From: a virus
IMG/VR virus record: IMGVR_UViG_3300042922_000843
Location: 1 to 37,078 of that record
Reading direction: 5' to 3' (one strand)
Length of the DNA: 37,078 nt
Shown in pieces: positions 16,687 through 25,520 of this stretch (position 1 is its first letter; every line of letters begins with the position of its first letter). A model generated the notes under the pieces. It had not been told where the DNA came from. It made no database searches and saw nothing but the letters and a program-made list of their open reading frames with translations. Made by a program: the position numbers and the translations under genes.

Positions 16687-17019
16687 TCAGATCATCCCCA
16701 AATCATATATTTTTTCATAAAGCTGTTCATCTTCAATCCACGTTTCATCATCCTGGTAAGGAATGTTGTTATCATCAAGCAGCTGCTCAATTGCCGCCTC
16801 TGCGGATAAATCCTTTTTATCTGTATAAAGCTCAACAGATATGCCCGGTACCTTCTGATAAACTTTATTGTCCGCAATAAGGTGATCAGATTCTATTGAC
16901 AGATAGCAAATAAAAGGCGGTGGCGGACATTCCGGATATTGCGTCGATTTCTTCCAGTGATGATAAAAAACCGGGTACCCGGTTTGTATGAGCATTGCTC
17001 TCAGTTCTGCAAGTGTCAT
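16687..17019 (-). CDS. Tail terminator-like protein (110 aa)
   Basis: This small acidic protein lies between the HK97 gp10-like gene and the major tail gene, the usual place of the tail terminator that caps the tube and joins the head. The motif PPPFICYLSIESDHLIADN resembles the central beta strands of the minor-tail/terminator families, and the C-terminus carries a helix with YEKIYDLGMI. Assignment is mainly by order and size. The start overlaps the previous gene by four bases. Confidence 0.65.
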   Translation of the reverse strand: MTLAELRAMLIQTGYPVFYHHWKKSTQYPECPPPPFICYLSIESDHLIADNKVYQKVPGISVELYTDKKDLSAEAAIEQLLDDNNIPYQDDETWIEDEQLYEKIYDLGMI

Positions 17020-17375
17020 CCCTTCACCGCTTTCTCTGCCGCTTTAGTGAAGTTATCAATTACTTTCTCTTCAACTGGTGCAATATGCACACGCGGTGCC
17101 GTTCGGCTTCCATCTCGGTTCATGTGCCCTCGTTCGAGTAGATGTGTTAATTGATAATCCGTCCGATTGTGGACGATAAAGCCATGTGCCGTTTTCTTTC
17201 GTGCCCACCCCTTCGCGTAATCACCGGTTTGCCTTGGGCTGGTTGCTTTTAACTCGGATACTGCTTCTTTCGATATATCGTCCTTTGCCTTGTCCAGATC
17301 GCCTGTGACATCATCACTGTACTCGGCAAGCGCTTTAGCAATTTCGTTGGTCAGTCCATTAATTTTTATGGGCAC
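17016..17375 (-). CDS. HK97 gp10-like head-tail/tail-completion protein (119 aa)
   Basis: The protein shows the HK97-gp10_like pattern: an N-terminal helix with Ala/Lys repeats (KDDISKEAVSELKATSPRQTG), then DYAKGWARKK, the strand HGFIVHNRTDYQLTHLLERGH and a terminal helix (APVEEKVIDNFTKAAEKAV). Family members work in the neck region during joining of head and tail. It overlaps both neighbours by a few bases, consistent with tight translational coupling in the morphogenesis operon. Confidence 0.88.
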   Translation of the reverse strand: MPIKINGLTNEIAKALAEYSDDVTGDLDKAKDDISKEAVSELKATSPRQTGDYAKGWARKKTAHGFIVHNRTDYQLTHLLERGHMNRDGSRTAPRVHIAPVEEKVIDNFTKAAEKAVKG

Positions 17376-17709
17376 CAGACTTCACCTCGCAGTAGAGTTC
17401 CGTGAACCCATCCGTCCGCATGAAATCGCGGTAAACAGAATATCGCTTTTCGGAGTAATCAATCTTTTCTTCTCCGTCGTACTCGTCAGAATCTACAACA
17501 AGAATCAGTTGCGCTTTCAAACCGATCTGACCCGCAGCGGCGAATTCTGCTCGGGAAATGCTGATTCGAGAACAGAATATTTGCCGCGGCGTTTCAGACT
17601 CGATCGGCTGTCCCAATTCATCTTCAGTTGTGACTAGTCCAATCAATGTGCACGCATCATCAAGCGATATATTTTTGCTGTTACCAACACTAGATTTAAG
17701 ACTCGGCAT
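17359..17709 (-). CDS. Head-tail adaptor / stopper protein (116 aa)
   Basis: This corresponds to the Phage_H_T_join (head closure, SPP1 gp16-like) family by order, size and sequence: DACTLIGLVTTEDELGQPI at the front, the strand RQIFCSRISISRAEFAAAG, then an acidic loop and KRYSVYRDFMRTDGFTELY. It would seal the connector after packaging. The ATG at 17709 is chosen because AAGGCGG lies nine bases upstream; a GTG at 17718 is possible but too close. It overlaps the connector gene. Confidence 0.8.
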   Translation of the reverse strand: MPSLKSSVGNSKNISLDDACTLIGLVTTEDELGQPIESETPRQIFCSRISISRAEFAAAGQIGLKAQLILVVDSDEYDGEEKIDYSEKRYSVYRDFMRTDGFTELYCEVKSGAHKN

Positions 17710-17989
17710 CAGCTGCACCCGCCTTCTGAATCAATCGATTATGGATCCGGAACTGGATACTCCGTGCAAGCGGCACGTTCTCCAGCCGCTTTCGGTAAGA
17801 CCATGCCGCATAATCGACAAGCAGGATCTGATCGTCTGCTTTCGTCAAATCTAGCGAAGCTCCCATCCGAGCAATTTCGCTTTCTGATGTATCAAGTAAG
17901 CCATTAAAATAGACATCTCGCAATGCATGCGTAATGCCTAAATCCAGCTTCAGTAAACTTAATAGAGTTGTCTTTACTCCCGCATCCAT
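17696..17989 (-). CDS. Head-tail connector, HK97 gp6-like (97 aa)
   Basis: This small helical protein begins GVKTTLLSLLKLDLGI and has YAAWSYRKRLENVPLARS near the end, as in the Phage_connect_1/gp6 family that forms a ring under the portal. The stop of the preceding 53-aa gene and its ATG overlap in TGATG. A GTG one codon upstream is also in frame. It lies between capsid and stopper genes, as expected. Confidence 0.85.
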   Translation of the reverse strand: MDAGVKTTLLSLLKLDLGITHALRDVYFNGLLDTSESEIARMGASLDLTKADDQILLVDYAAWSYRKRLENVPLARSIQFRIHNRLIQKAGAADAES

Positions 17990-18150
17990 CACTTATCGCC
18001 AGCTTTCGCGGCGGGAGGCGTACCGGCAAGATAGCCCGCTTTTTGTAATTCATCAGCGCGTTTCTTACTGGTCGTCTCATAAGTGGATCCATGATGATAG
18101 ATTTTCTTGCTCATCTTATCAGCGAATTGACGTGCTACTGCGTACTTCAT
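17989..18150 (-). CDS. Small conserved-position phage protein (53 aa)
   Basis: A short basic protein starting MKYAVARQFADKMSKKIYHH and ending in an Ala/Gly/Pro/Lys-rich tail (GTPPAAKAGDK). Its ATG follows GGAGCTGATGATTG, and its TGA overlaps the connector ATG, so it fits the operon exactly and is very likely translated. Small genes between capsid and connector are common in HK97-like siphoviruses, but no function is recognised. Confidence 0.75.
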   Translation of the reverse strand: MKYAVARQFADKMSKKIYHHGSTYETTSKKRADELQKAGYLAGTPPAAKAGDK

Positions 18151-18164
18151 CAATCATCAGCTCC

Positions 18165-19433
18165 TTAAACCTCAGGCGTAATGGTGATTAACGCAAATGC
18201 TTGCGGCTTAACCGGTTTGCCGTCAAATCGTCCTTTGCCGCGGAATGCTGTCTGGTCCTCGACAAACTTAACTTCTTTCGAGCTGTCAATCGTGATAGAC
18301 TCGCGTTCAACCAAAGTATACTTAGAAAAGTCACCGAACAGGATCGTATCCTCGTCCAAATTGTTATTGAACACGACACGCAGACCAACTAGATCAGGAT
18401 TGCGGAGATTCGGCAGCTTACCGACTACGTTGCCAGAAGAATCCACATTGATGCTGTATTCGACCAAACGGTTATAGTACGTACTGCGCTTCATGACCGA
18501 CACAATTTCGCCAACAGCATCAAGACCTGTATCGATCAGGCCGATTTTCTTCACCAAATTAATCAACAGTTTTTCGTCAGCAACAACATCTACCTTGTTG
18601 CCTGCAGGAATTTGAGAAATGATCCCTACTGGCTGCTTGCCAGCTGCACCGGTGCCTTTAACAATCGCAAGATCGAGTGCCAAAGCAATTGCTCGAGCAA
18701 TCTTCTTCGTGACGTAAGTATCCAGATTAATGATGCTGTCCTGCAGAAGATAATTATCAACAAACGTTACCTTTCCGACTTTCCAGCCGTCGAAGTCAAC
18801 TTCACCGATCGTGCCAACGTCGCCAGTCGGAATCGCACCAGGCATTTCAATCCAAGATGCTGCAGTTGTATCCGTGTCAATTAGAATTCGAGTTGTACCT
18901 TTGACCTGGATCCGATCAACCAACGGGTAGAGCGTTGTGAAATCGCCCATGATATCCATGATTCGATTAACAACGATTTCCGGAATCGTTAGTTCGCCAC
19001 CAGAAACCGCACGCAAATTTTTGAATTTATCATAAAACTCACGAACTTCTTCTCGCTTGTAATATTCACCGGTCTTCAATAGTTCCCTTACCTGAAATCT
19101 GTTCATCTCTTCTGATGCCCCCTCCTGGCTTCTGTGATTCGACCGCGTTTGTTTCGGCGGCTCCTTACTGTTCAGTTCGTCCAATTCAGTCTCAAGCTGA
19201 GTGATCTCGCCCTCAAGTTTGCTTTTCTTCCCATCAAATTCCGCTTTATCAGCGTCTAATTTATTTGCCTCTTCTTCAACCGCAGCGATTTCTTCATCCG
19301 TCTTGGCTTCACCGATCGCTTTTTCAATATCCGAAGATCGAGTTTTCAAGGCTGATTCTTGCTCGGTCAATGCTGCAAGTGCTGTTTTCCGCTGTTCGAT
19401 TTTCTTGGTTAACATAATTTGTTTTAGTGCCAT
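18165..19433 (-). CDS. Major capsid protein, HK97 fold, with scaffolding delta domain (422 aa)
   Basis: Residues 1 to about 95 form a charged coiled coil (for example KIEQRKTALAALTEQES, later EGEITQLETELDEL), typical of the delta domain that acts as internal scaffold and is removed by the prohead protease. The HK97 capsid fold follows: LRAVSGGELTIPEIVVNRI, RILIDTDTTAASWIEMPGA and the conserved end AFRGKGRFDGKPVKPQAFAL. The likely cleavage point lies around residues 100-130, but the exact site cannot be read. Its start overlaps the end of the protease gene. Confidence 0.94.
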   Translation of the reverse strand: MALKQIMLTKKIEQRKTALAALTEQESALKTRSSDIEKAIGEAKTDEEIAAVEEEANKLDADKAEFDGKKSKLEGEITQLETELDELNSKEPPKQTRSNHRSQEGASEEMNRFQVRELLKTGEYYKREEVREFYDKFKNLRAVSGGELTIPEIVVNRIMDIMGDFTTLYPLVDRIQVKGTTRILIDTDTTAASWIEMPGAIPTGDVGTIGEVDFDGWKVGKVTFVDNYLLQDSIINLDTYVTKKIARAIALALDLAIVKGTGAAGKQPVGIISQIPAGNKVDVVADEKLLINLVKKIGLIDTGLDAVGEIVSVMKRSTYYNRLVEYSINVDSSGNVVGKLPNLRNPDLVGLRVVFNNNLDEDTILFGDFSKYTLVERESITIDSSKEVKFVEDQTAFRGKGRFDGKPVKPQAFALITITPEV

Positions 19434-20281
19434 ATCTTTTTCAACCTCTCTTCCAAATTGTGTTTTTTCTGAACCAGCGCACGCTCTTGGTGCTGCTTAA
19501 CTTCAGCTTTGCGCGCCTGTACGCCTGTATCCTCATATTGCGGAAAGGTGCAAATGGAAACCTCATGTAAATCAATCTGACGGAGTGTCCATTTTACGGT
19601 TCCATCATCTCTAAAATCTGCATCTTCCTGCTGAATGTTAAAACCGAACGAACACTGTGATACGTCTCCACGCTTCACACGTTCATAAACATTCACCGCA
19701 TCTGAATCATTTGGATTAATTTTAACGCTGCCCCAAAGCCCGTGAGAGTCCGCTCGAAGTTCAAGGGTACCCGACTTGTTCCGGCCAAGCACCAACGTTG
19801 TATCATGGTTTATCAAAGCCCGAACATCATTGCTTAATGCTTCATCAAAAGCGGCCGGAGCGATTTCCTCAAATGCTCCTGGCCATAATTCGGTTTGCTT
19901 ACCAAATACAGCAAAATAGCCTTCAATTACTGGTGCCTGATCCCCATCTGCATCGCGCGTTTTGAGTTCAAGATTTGCGCTTCTAATCTGACGATCATCC
20001 CTATTCACTTCAGAACGTTTTGAGCGCTTGTCCTTATCTTCATCATCCAATGGTTCCATTTCTTCTTGGATCACCCATTTATGGTTCTTGACTGTTTTTC
20101 CAGTCTCCGTGTCCGTATAGGTCACTTCATAAACAGTTGTTGCGTAAGCATGATCAACTGTTGCAGTTGCGCCCTTCATCCCCGGCATGTGATCAGCCAA
20201 AAGCTTAATTTCGGTACCTTCCGGGTATTTAGGATTTTTAGCTTTCTTTACTCCTTTCGGAGCTCCGCCGCCCATATCCAT
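19424..20281 (-). CDS. Prohead protease (HK97/U35) fused to an N-terminal YdhK/DUF1541 domain (285 aa)
   Basis: The C-terminal about 190 residues are the HK97 prohead maturation protease, which trims the capsid delta domain: IEGYFAVFGKQTELWPGAF, LINHDTTLVLGRN with catalytic His, and DVSQCSFGFN with catalytic Ser. The first about 80 residues are different and match the YdhK/DUF1541 domain of Bacillus surface lipoproteins: NPKYPEGTEIKLLADHMPGM, ATATVDHAYATTVYEVTYT and VKNHKWVIQEE. There is no signal peptide or lipobox. The ATG at 20281 follows AAGGAGGTGGATGGA, so the fused form should be the translated one; no good ribosome binding site is seen at the join (DDEDKDKRSKRSEVN). Portal and capsid genes flank it normally. 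Confidence 0.9.
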   Translation of the reverse strand: MDMGGGAPKGVKKAKNPKYPEGTEIKLLADHMPGMKGATATVDHAYATTVYEVTYTDTETGKTVKNHKWVIQEEMEPLDDEDKDKRSKRSEVNRDDRQIRSANLELKTRDADGDQAPVIEGYFAVFGKQTELWPGAFEEIAPAAFDEALSNDVRALINHDTTLVLGRNKSGTLELRADSHGLWGSVKINPNDSDAVNVYERVKRGDVSQCSFGFNIQQEDADFRDDGTVKWTLRQIDLHEVSICTFPQYEDTGVQARKAEVKQHQERALVQKKHNLEERLKKIWH

Positions 20282-20296
20282 TCCATCCACCTCCTT

Positions 20297-21523
20297 TTAT
20301 TCCGGATCTGCCGGTTGATTGTTCTGATTCAATTTCTTTTGATCACCGATCATGCCGGCCGGGATGTAGTTCTCCAAAATCACGCGCTCATCAAGACCAG
20401 GAAGCGGCGTTTGACCGAGCCAATCCCGAACCTCGTTACCGGTCATAATGCCGCGCACATACATATCACCGCCGACCGTTGCGAGCTGCTGAATGTCGTA
20501 AGCGTATAGTGATCGTGGATTGAACCGGAAATAAAGATCAGGCGAATAGAGCAATTTGCGTGTTAACTCTTGCTCTACACCTTGCGCGATCGGTAGAATA
20601 CGAGAGTTAATAAATGCGTTGTATTCATCCTTCTTGAAATCTCCTACGCCAGCAAAAAAAGCCGGCACCCCTAAGATGCCCGCCACTGTTCGTTTATCAA
20701 GTTGTACAGCGTCATTAATAGCTAAGTCGGTAAGAGAAAGTGGCTTGACCTGGTCCACCTTAATGAGTTCAGAGGGAACAATCCAAGGTTTCCCACCACT
20801 GGTTTCAGTAATATATTTATTAAGAATTTTGTCGCGCCCTTCAGGACTAGACAGCTCGTCGGTCATTGCATCTACAGAGACAATGACCGATGGCTTCCAC
20901 TTGTCTGACATGAAGCCATTCTTTGTTTTACTCGCTTGCTTCAAGTTGTCAACGATATCCTTTAGCACGACTCGAAATCCTTGCCCGATCCACGGTCTTT
21001 CAGGATCCGGGTTGATCACAAAATGCAGCACTTCATCATAATCGTATCGATTGCCACTATAGAGCACCTGATAGCCATCTGGTGTATCCAAAAAACTAAC
21101 TTGAGATGGTGGCAGCGGTTGAAGATCAGTAATGTATCCGTCACTATCAATCTTGGGATAGACTACGCTGTTCCCTTTTCCATCAAGCAATAAATTATAA
21201 ATAATGCTGTACATCCAATTCTTTCGCGTCATTAACCCATATGGATTAATATCAATCTTACGCGATAGTTCGTTTTTAACACGGACATCGCCATCTGCTG
21301 TATTCTGCATTAAGTGGATTGTCATGCTGCTAACCAAATCCGCTATTCTGTTCACGCACATGCGAACCTCAGGATTGTCTGAAAGTCGCGTATAGCCGGT
21401 AACCGCAAGGGAAGATAAGTCCTCTCCATCGATCCAATGGACTAATGCAGTTTGCTGTTCTGTTGGTTCTGATCGAATGCGTTGCCGTCCACGGTTGCGC
21501 CTGCTTCCTCGTTTACTCACCAT
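20297..21523 (-). CDS. Portal protein, HK97 family (408 aa)
   Basis: This forms the dodecameric ring through which DNA enters and leaves the capsid. It opens with a basic segment ([14 protein letters not shown]), then [28 protein letters not shown]-like sequence, the long stem region and LRYS-type C-terminal crown. Characteristic stretches include [17 protein letters not shown] and [17 protein letters not shown]. Length is typical of the HK97 portal family. It lies three bases from the terminase stop and 15 bases from the protease start. Confidence 0.92.
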   Translation of the reverse strand: MVSKRGSRRNRGRQRIRSEPTEQQTALVHWIDGEDLSSLAVTGYTRLSDNPEVRMCVNRIADLVSSMTIHLMQNTADGDVRVKNELSRKIDINPYGLMTRKNWMYSIIYNLLLDGKGNSVVYPKIDSDGYITDLQPLPPSQVSFLDTPDGYQVLYSGNRYDYDEVLHFVINPDPERPWIGQGFRVVLKDIVDNLKQASKTKNGFMSDKWKPSVIVSVDAMTDELSSPEGRDKILNKYITETSGGKPWIVPSELIKVDQVKPLSLTDLAINDAVQLDKRTVAGILGVPAFFAGVGDFKKDEYNAFINSRILPIAQGVEQELTRKLLYSPDLYFRFNPRSLYAYDIQQLATVGGDMYVRGIMTGNEVRDWLGQTPLPGLDERVILENYIPAGMIGDQKKLNQNNQPADPE

Positions 21524-21526
21524 CTA

Positions 21527-23248
21527 TCAACTCCCTTCTAGCCACTTTGAGGCTTCACTTTTTTTCTCCATATTTTCAAGCATTCTAATCGCCGCAAATA
21601 CCGATGCATCGAATAAGTCAATGCGTTGTGTCGGTAATACTTTCTCGTACTGGATCATGTCGTCCGTCTTCTCAACAGCAGCCACATTTTGCACGCAGTA
21701 CTCATATGCCTGCGAGTGAAGATAGTAGAACTTTCCATCCTTCGCTTTTTTCTCGATACGGCGGAACCCTTCAGACTTTTTGTAAAAATACTGCGGTTGA
21801 TCAATGATTTTGAATCCCTTTGATTTCATGGCCAAGAAGAATTCACGACTAAACTTGCGGTCAAAACCAACCTGTTTGATTCGGAAGCCAAGAAGCTTCA
21901 TTTTCACGAACCACTTAACAATGTCCGTATGGTTAACGGTCGGCGTATTGCACATATCGAGCCAACCATCATCTTTCCATCCGAATAACGGAATATTGTC
22001 TTCTTCTGCTTTTTTGCGAGCCGCTACGATCGGAAACCAGGCATGAGAAATAGCAACATCCACGCCCTTGTAAACTCCGTACAGCACGCCGGCTGTTAAG
22101 TCATGCATCTTCGACAAATCCGCGCCGCCATACCACTGAATTGGTGCCTTTGCGAGTTCATTGAGCGTCCAATTATATTCCCGGTCGGATGCTCTAAATT
22201 CGTCAATGTTGAAGTAAGCCCTCATCGCCGACGTGTAGACATTCAGAGACTTTGATAAATAATCTTTCCTCTGCTGCGGATCGTTCTGCGCTTGCAGCGC
22301 GTCATTGATCATGTCTTCCGGACGGATCGTCACGCCATAGTTCGGATTTGCTTTCTCGTGTTGCTCCGGGTTTGTATAATCAACATCGCCGTTTTTTGAT
22401 TCCTCCGCTTTTGTAATAAAAACAAAGTAAGCATCATCGGTAATCGTGCCGGCAAGGATTTTCAAACAATACTGCAGTCGTTGATAGCAGAAGCTTGTCA
22501 TATCGTCGCCGGCGGTCGTTATTCCGATCATCAGCTTATTGCTGTAAGCTTTCATTGCCTCTTTGATAATGTTGTATTGCTTAGGTGTCTTGTAAGCGTG
22601 CATCTCATCGGCGATCCCGATGTTACAGTTCAGCGAGTCCTGCTTGTCCGGATTTGCTGCCAGCGCCTTAATGTAAATGGATCCATCGCCGAGATCACCA
22701 GTGACACTGTGCTCCTGGTTGTTATCTAAAATTCGAAAGTTTTCTTCCTCGCCCATTTGACGGAGATTAAACAAAATGAAATTAAAACTCTGCAACGATT
22801 GATCAAGAACCGCACTGGTAATGTAAATCTTCGAACCGGAGCGCCTGTTCAGCAGCGACAAAGCCCACGATAATGCGGCAACAAAGCGCGTCTTCCCATT
22901 CTTTCGAGGAATATAAATAAACGCTTCTTTGAAACGTCGCAGTTTTGTCCCCGTCTGAAAAAAGCCAAGCAAATTATAGATGATAAACTTCTGCCATGGC
23001 TCCAATAAAAAGGGCTCCCCGCGGAGCGGAGTGCCATCTAATCGTTCGCCTTGATCGTGAACGAATGTTTTCTCGATGATGCCAATAACAAACTCGGCAT
23101 CTTTCGGTTTAAATTCCCATTTCTCATTTCTAATGTCATTCAAAAACCGCCAACAAGCTTGGACAAGTTCTTTACAAGCGATTTTCTTTCCGGTGGCAAC
23201 ACTCTTGGCATATTCGATAACCGCATCATGATTCGGATATTTATTCAT
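21527..23248 (-). CDS. Terminase large subunit (573 aa)
   Basis: This is the DNA-packaging motor and endonuclease. The ATPase part has Walker A at about residues 113-120 (IPRKNGKT) and Walker B in [11 protein letters not shown]. The nuclease part begins around [20 protein letters not shown] with a metal-binding Asp in GGADLS, and continues [12 protein letters not shown]. It belongs to the Terminase_1 family, commonly associated with HK97-type cos phages, which agrees with the nearby HNH gene. Its start overlaps the small subunit stop by four bases. Confidence 0.93.
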   Translation of the reverse strand: MNKYPNHDAVIEYAKSVATGKKIACKELVQACWRFLNDIRNEKWEFKPKDAEFVIGIIEKTFVHDQGERLDGTPLRGEPFLLEPWQKFIIYNLLGFFQTGTKLRRFKEAFIYIPRKNGKTRFVAALSWALSLLNRRSGSKIYITSAVLDQSLQSFNFILFNLRQMGEEENFRILDNNQEHSVTGDLGDGSIYIKALAANPDKQDSLNCNIGIADEMHAYKTPKQYNIIKEAMKAYSNKLMIGITTAGDDMTSFCYQRLQYCLKILAGTITDDAYFVFITKAEESKNGDVDYTNPEQHEKANPNYGVTIRPEDMINDALQAQNDPQQRKDYLSKSLNVYTSAMRAYFNIDEFRASDREYNWTLNELAKAPIQWYGGADLSKMHDLTAGVLYGVYKGVDVAISHAWFPIVAARKKAEEDNIPLFGWKDDGWLDMCNTPTVNHTDIVKWFVKMKLLGFRIKQVGFDRKFSREFFLAMKSKGFKIIDQPQYFYKKSEGFRRIEKKAKDGKFYYLHSQAYEYCVQNVAAVEKTDDMIQYEKVLPTQRIDLFDASVFAAIRMLENMEKKSEASKWLEGS

Positions 23249-23595
23249 GAAAGATTCTTAAGCGCTTCAGCTAGCGCGGATTTCTTTCCGGTCTCAGCCG
23301 TCACATTTTCGAAAGCTTTCGGTGAGAGACACAACCGGTCCGAATATGCCAAAATGTCTTTTCTCAGGTTCTCTAGGGTTGCAACTATAGGTGATTTTTT
23401 TGCACCACCTTGATCGGTTTCAACCTGGAACTGATAGCCACCTTCTTCAAACTGAATCGTCAATTCAAGATACTGATGAACGAGTTCCGAATAGATGTCA
23501 ATCAAGCGATTATACTGGGTTTTATGAACGCCTAGCTTTTTCATATCTTCAATCGTTCGCCGCTTGATCGTATCTTTTGTTGCCGCCTTCGTCAT
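23245..23595 (-). CDS. Terminase small subunit, P27 family (116 aa)
   Basis: The small subunit recognises the packaging site and recruits the large subunit. It starts [20 protein letters not shown] and has [19 protein letters not shown] and [12 protein letters not shown], the usual pattern of P27-type subunits (C-terminal LSP motif). The ATG at 23595 follows GGAGGTGAGAGGC; a GTG three codons upstream lies inside this ribosome binding site. It is the first gene of the packaging pair. Confidence 0.87.
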   Translation of the reverse strand: MTKAATKDTIKRRTIEDMKKLGVHKTQYNRLIDIYSELVHQYLELTIQFEEGGYQFQVETDQGGAKKSPIVATLENLRKDILAYSDRLCLSPKAFENVTAETGKKSALAEALKNLS

Positions 23596-23700
23596 GCCTC
23601 TCACCTCCCGAAAAAAAGTTTTTGGAAACCGGCTCTATTGGAAAGAGTTCCACTCACCGGTCTCCACGCCGTCGGCCATCATTGCTCAAGGTGGGGGGGA
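23596..23700. other. Candidate cos/packaging-site region upstream of terminase
   Basis: A gap of about 80 bp between the small terminase gene and the next gene contains G+C-rich repeats unlike nearby DNA: ACCGG...GCCGGT half-sites about 20 bp apart and a run of seven G on the plus strand near 23692-23698. In cos phages with an HNH protein next to terminase, cos commonly lies in this interval. No cleavage position can be read. Confidence 0.3.
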
Positions 23701-23873
23701 TCGTTCTCTGCCAAGAATGTTGTCAATTCATCACGTTCTTCTTTTAGAGATTTCAAACGCGATTCATTGCCTTGTAGTTCTTCAAGTATGCCAAGTCTGA
23801 TCCGCTCTTCATACTCAATATCATTGTTCACTCGATTAAGTTGATTCTGAATTGTTTTGATTACCTTACTCAC
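23679..23873 (-). CDS. Small coiled-coil phage protein (64 aa)
   Basis: A short charged protein predicted to be coiled coil over most of its length (IQNQLNRVNNDIEYEERI, then ELQGNESRLKSLKEERDEL). It starts at a GTG with GAGGAGGAACATGT upstream. Its position between HNH-side genes and terminase suggests a packaging or accessory protein, but the family is not recognised. Confidence 0.65.
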   Translation of the reverse strand: MSKVIKTIQNQLNRVNNDIEYEERIRLGILEELQGNESRLKSLKEERDELTTFLAENDPPHLEQ

Positions 23874-23889
23874 ACATGTTCCTCCTCAC

Positions 23890-24066
23890 TTATCTCGTAC
23901 AAACATATTTGCGAAACTGTTTCTTTCTCCCGATCAGTTGCTCTTTCCGATCAGTCAACGTTGGTTGTCTGATTGCTTCATCAAGTTCCTCTTTGATTCG
24001 TTCATTCATCCGTCCACTTATTCTGGCTGCCATCATACCCAAGGCTGTATCATACACATCCTGCAT
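23890..24066 (-). CDS. Small phage protein (58 aa)
   Basis: A basic helical protein starting MQDVYDTALGMMAARISGRM and ending KKQFRKYVCTR. The ATG at 24066 has GGAGGGAACAGG directly upstream, which decides the start although the frame is open further. It overlaps the HNH gene end by 17 bases and precedes the coiled-coil gene by 16 bases. Function unknown. Confidence 0.65.
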   Translation of the reverse strand: MQDVYDTALGMMAARISGRMNERIKEELDEAIRQPTLTDRKEQLIGRKKQFRKYVCTR

Positions 24067-24355
24067 CCTGTTCCCTCCTCTTTGTCGCACGCTCTTTCCA
24101 ATACTCTCCCAATAGTGTAAGCTTGCCAGTCTTACGGTCGTGCATCGCATCACCATGGCCATTGCACATGCTGATCAGGTTCCAATCATCCAGCTTATAT
24201 TGCGGATAATCTTCATACGGATAACAGTGATGAACCATCTGTGCTTCACGTGACTTACCATACCGCTTGCACTCTTGGCAGAGATAACCGTCACGCCTTA
24301 GCACTCGCTTACGCTTGTGCTTCCAACATGACCTGGTATAGAAGTTAACGGTCAT
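24050..24355 (-). CDS. HNH endonuclease near terminase (101 aa)
   Basis: A compact HNH protein: CxxC at YLCQECKRYG, the His pair in MVHHCYPYED, and WNLISMCNGHGDAMHDR for the final Asn/His part. The usual second CxxC reads CNGH here, with one Cys missing, so zinc binding may be incomplete. Such genes stand next to terminase in many cos siphoviruses and HK97-type phages, where the HNH protein supports specific DNA cleavage during packaging. The ATG at 24355 lies inside the end of the preceding gene; a longer form from 24433 is possible but would overlap it by 89 bases. Confidence 0.85.
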   Translation of the reverse strand: MTVNFYTRSCWKHKRKRVLRRDGYLCQECKRYGKSREAQMVHHCYPYEDYPQYKLDDWNLISMCNGHGDAMHDRKTGKLTLLGEYWKERATKRREQDAGCV

Positions 24356-24653
24356 GGCTATCCAACCATCTTTCAGCTTCTTCACACGTGTTAACATCCG
24401 AAGGAACATTATAGGCCTTTGCGCGTTCCCCAATGCCTTTGATGAAAGTTAATACTAATTTATCAAACTGTGATTCTGCAAAAAGCGCTTGCCATTCAGT
24501 TTCATGTACGACTTCTTTATTCGTGTGCCAATGCATTCGGAAATCAATTAATCCATGTCGACCATCATGTAGTGTCTGTCCACCTATAAGAATATCCGGA
24601 ATGCTAGAAACAGAATCGACACGAATGTCATGCGATTTGCTCTGTTCTGCCAT
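24345..24653 (-). CDS. Hypothetical phage protein (102 aa)
   Basis: This soluble acidic protein is first in the packaging transcript. Visible stretches are DIRVDSVSSIPDILIGGQ, RHGLIDFRMHWHTNKEVV and a C-terminal helix CEEAERWLDSHDR. No known motif is seen. It starts at an ATG and overlaps the HNH gene by 11 bases, so it is part of the same operon. The upstream 170 bp is an AT-rich intergenic region likely to hold promoters for this operon and the divergent gene at 24823. Confidence 0.65.
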   Translation of the reverse strand: MAEQSKSHDIRVDSVSSIPDILIGGQTLHDGRHGLIDFRMHWHTNKEVVHETEWQALFAESQFDKLVLTFIKGIGERAKAYNVPSDVNTCEEAERWLDSHDR

Positions 24654-24822
24654 CTCTGCACTGCCTCCTACGACTTGAAGATAACAAAACTAGACACCGT
24701 TTTGCATAATATTTACCTATCCATAAATAATCTACATATTTTTCAAATAAAAAAGGTTTATAGATAAATATATCGAATTGTTTACAAAGGGTAGAAAGTA
24801 CTGAATAAAAAGGATTGGTTAT

Positions 24823-25479
24823 ATGGCTTATACAAGCTTATGGCAAAAAACATTGATTAACGTCATCCCCACAAAAAGAGAGGGCTTGGATCACGACATT
24901 GTAAAAGTCCAAACGACTTTTAAATTAGATCAGGCACTTCCTGATGGTGAAGTTCTTTTTGTCCCAAGTAAAAAAGAGAAAATTCCTGATGAAGTTCTTA
25001 GTCTGCTAAATCCAGATGGAAAATTCGATTTTGGTCCTAAATTTGCCAAGGATATTACACCTAAGCTGGCTGATTTTGGTGCCGAAGTTGCCGATCCTAC
25101 AAGAACTGCAGAAAGTAGACAAGATGCACTATTAGGCTTGTTTTTAACTTATCAGGAGCAAGTTAAAAATTTAACACCAATTGTTGGGAACGTGTACACT
25201 TTGAGTTACGAGTTTCCCTTGTATCCAAATAGGGCAACGAATGAGTTTGAATTCAATACAACTATTCCCCTCGCAGGTTTAGCCACTGCAGGAAATTTTG
25301 AATTGGAGTTAATAATTGTATTACCGAACAATGTTACCTTTGATCCGAAGGAGACTAAGGGAATAACATTGAATGGGCAAGAGATTGTTGAACAGCCTTT
25401 TCTCACTCAAGGAAGGACTAATATCATTACGTTCTATCAAAAGCAAGACCCTAGCTTCTTCGTTGTATATCATTATTGA
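24823..25479 (+). CDS. Orphan plus-strand cargo gene, beta-rich protein (218 aa)
   Basis: This gene runs against the phage operons. The product has no signal peptide or membrane helix. The central and C-terminal parts are predicted beta-rich (NVYTLSYEFPLYPNRATNEF, later FELELIIVLPNNVTFDP and NIITFYQKQDPSFFVVYHY). No catalytic motif or known family is recognised. AAGGATTGG is a modest ribosome binding site. AT-rich upstream DNA, opposite orientation and the position between the packaging and control modules mark it as a moron expressed from its own promoter. The next two genes are also probable cargo, so this may be one acquired group. Confidence 0.75.
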   Translation: MAYTSLWQKTLINVIPTKREGLDHDIVKVQTTFKLDQALPDGEVLFVPSKKEKIPDEVLSLLNPDGKFDFGPKFAKDITPKLADFGAEVADPTRTAESRQDALLGLFLTYQEQVKNLTPIVGNVYTLSYEFPLYPNRATNEFEFNTTIPLAGLATAGNFELELIIVLPNNVTFDPKETKGITLNGQEIVEQPFLTQGRTNIITFYQKQDPSFFVVYHY

Positions 25480-25520
25480 TAAGTAACACCAAATAATCAG
25501 TAGCTTTCTACCCAATTTAT

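Noticed and set aside
20066-21041. Plus-strand frames opposite portal and protease genes
   Set aside because: Shadows of real genes; no start signals or recognised domains.
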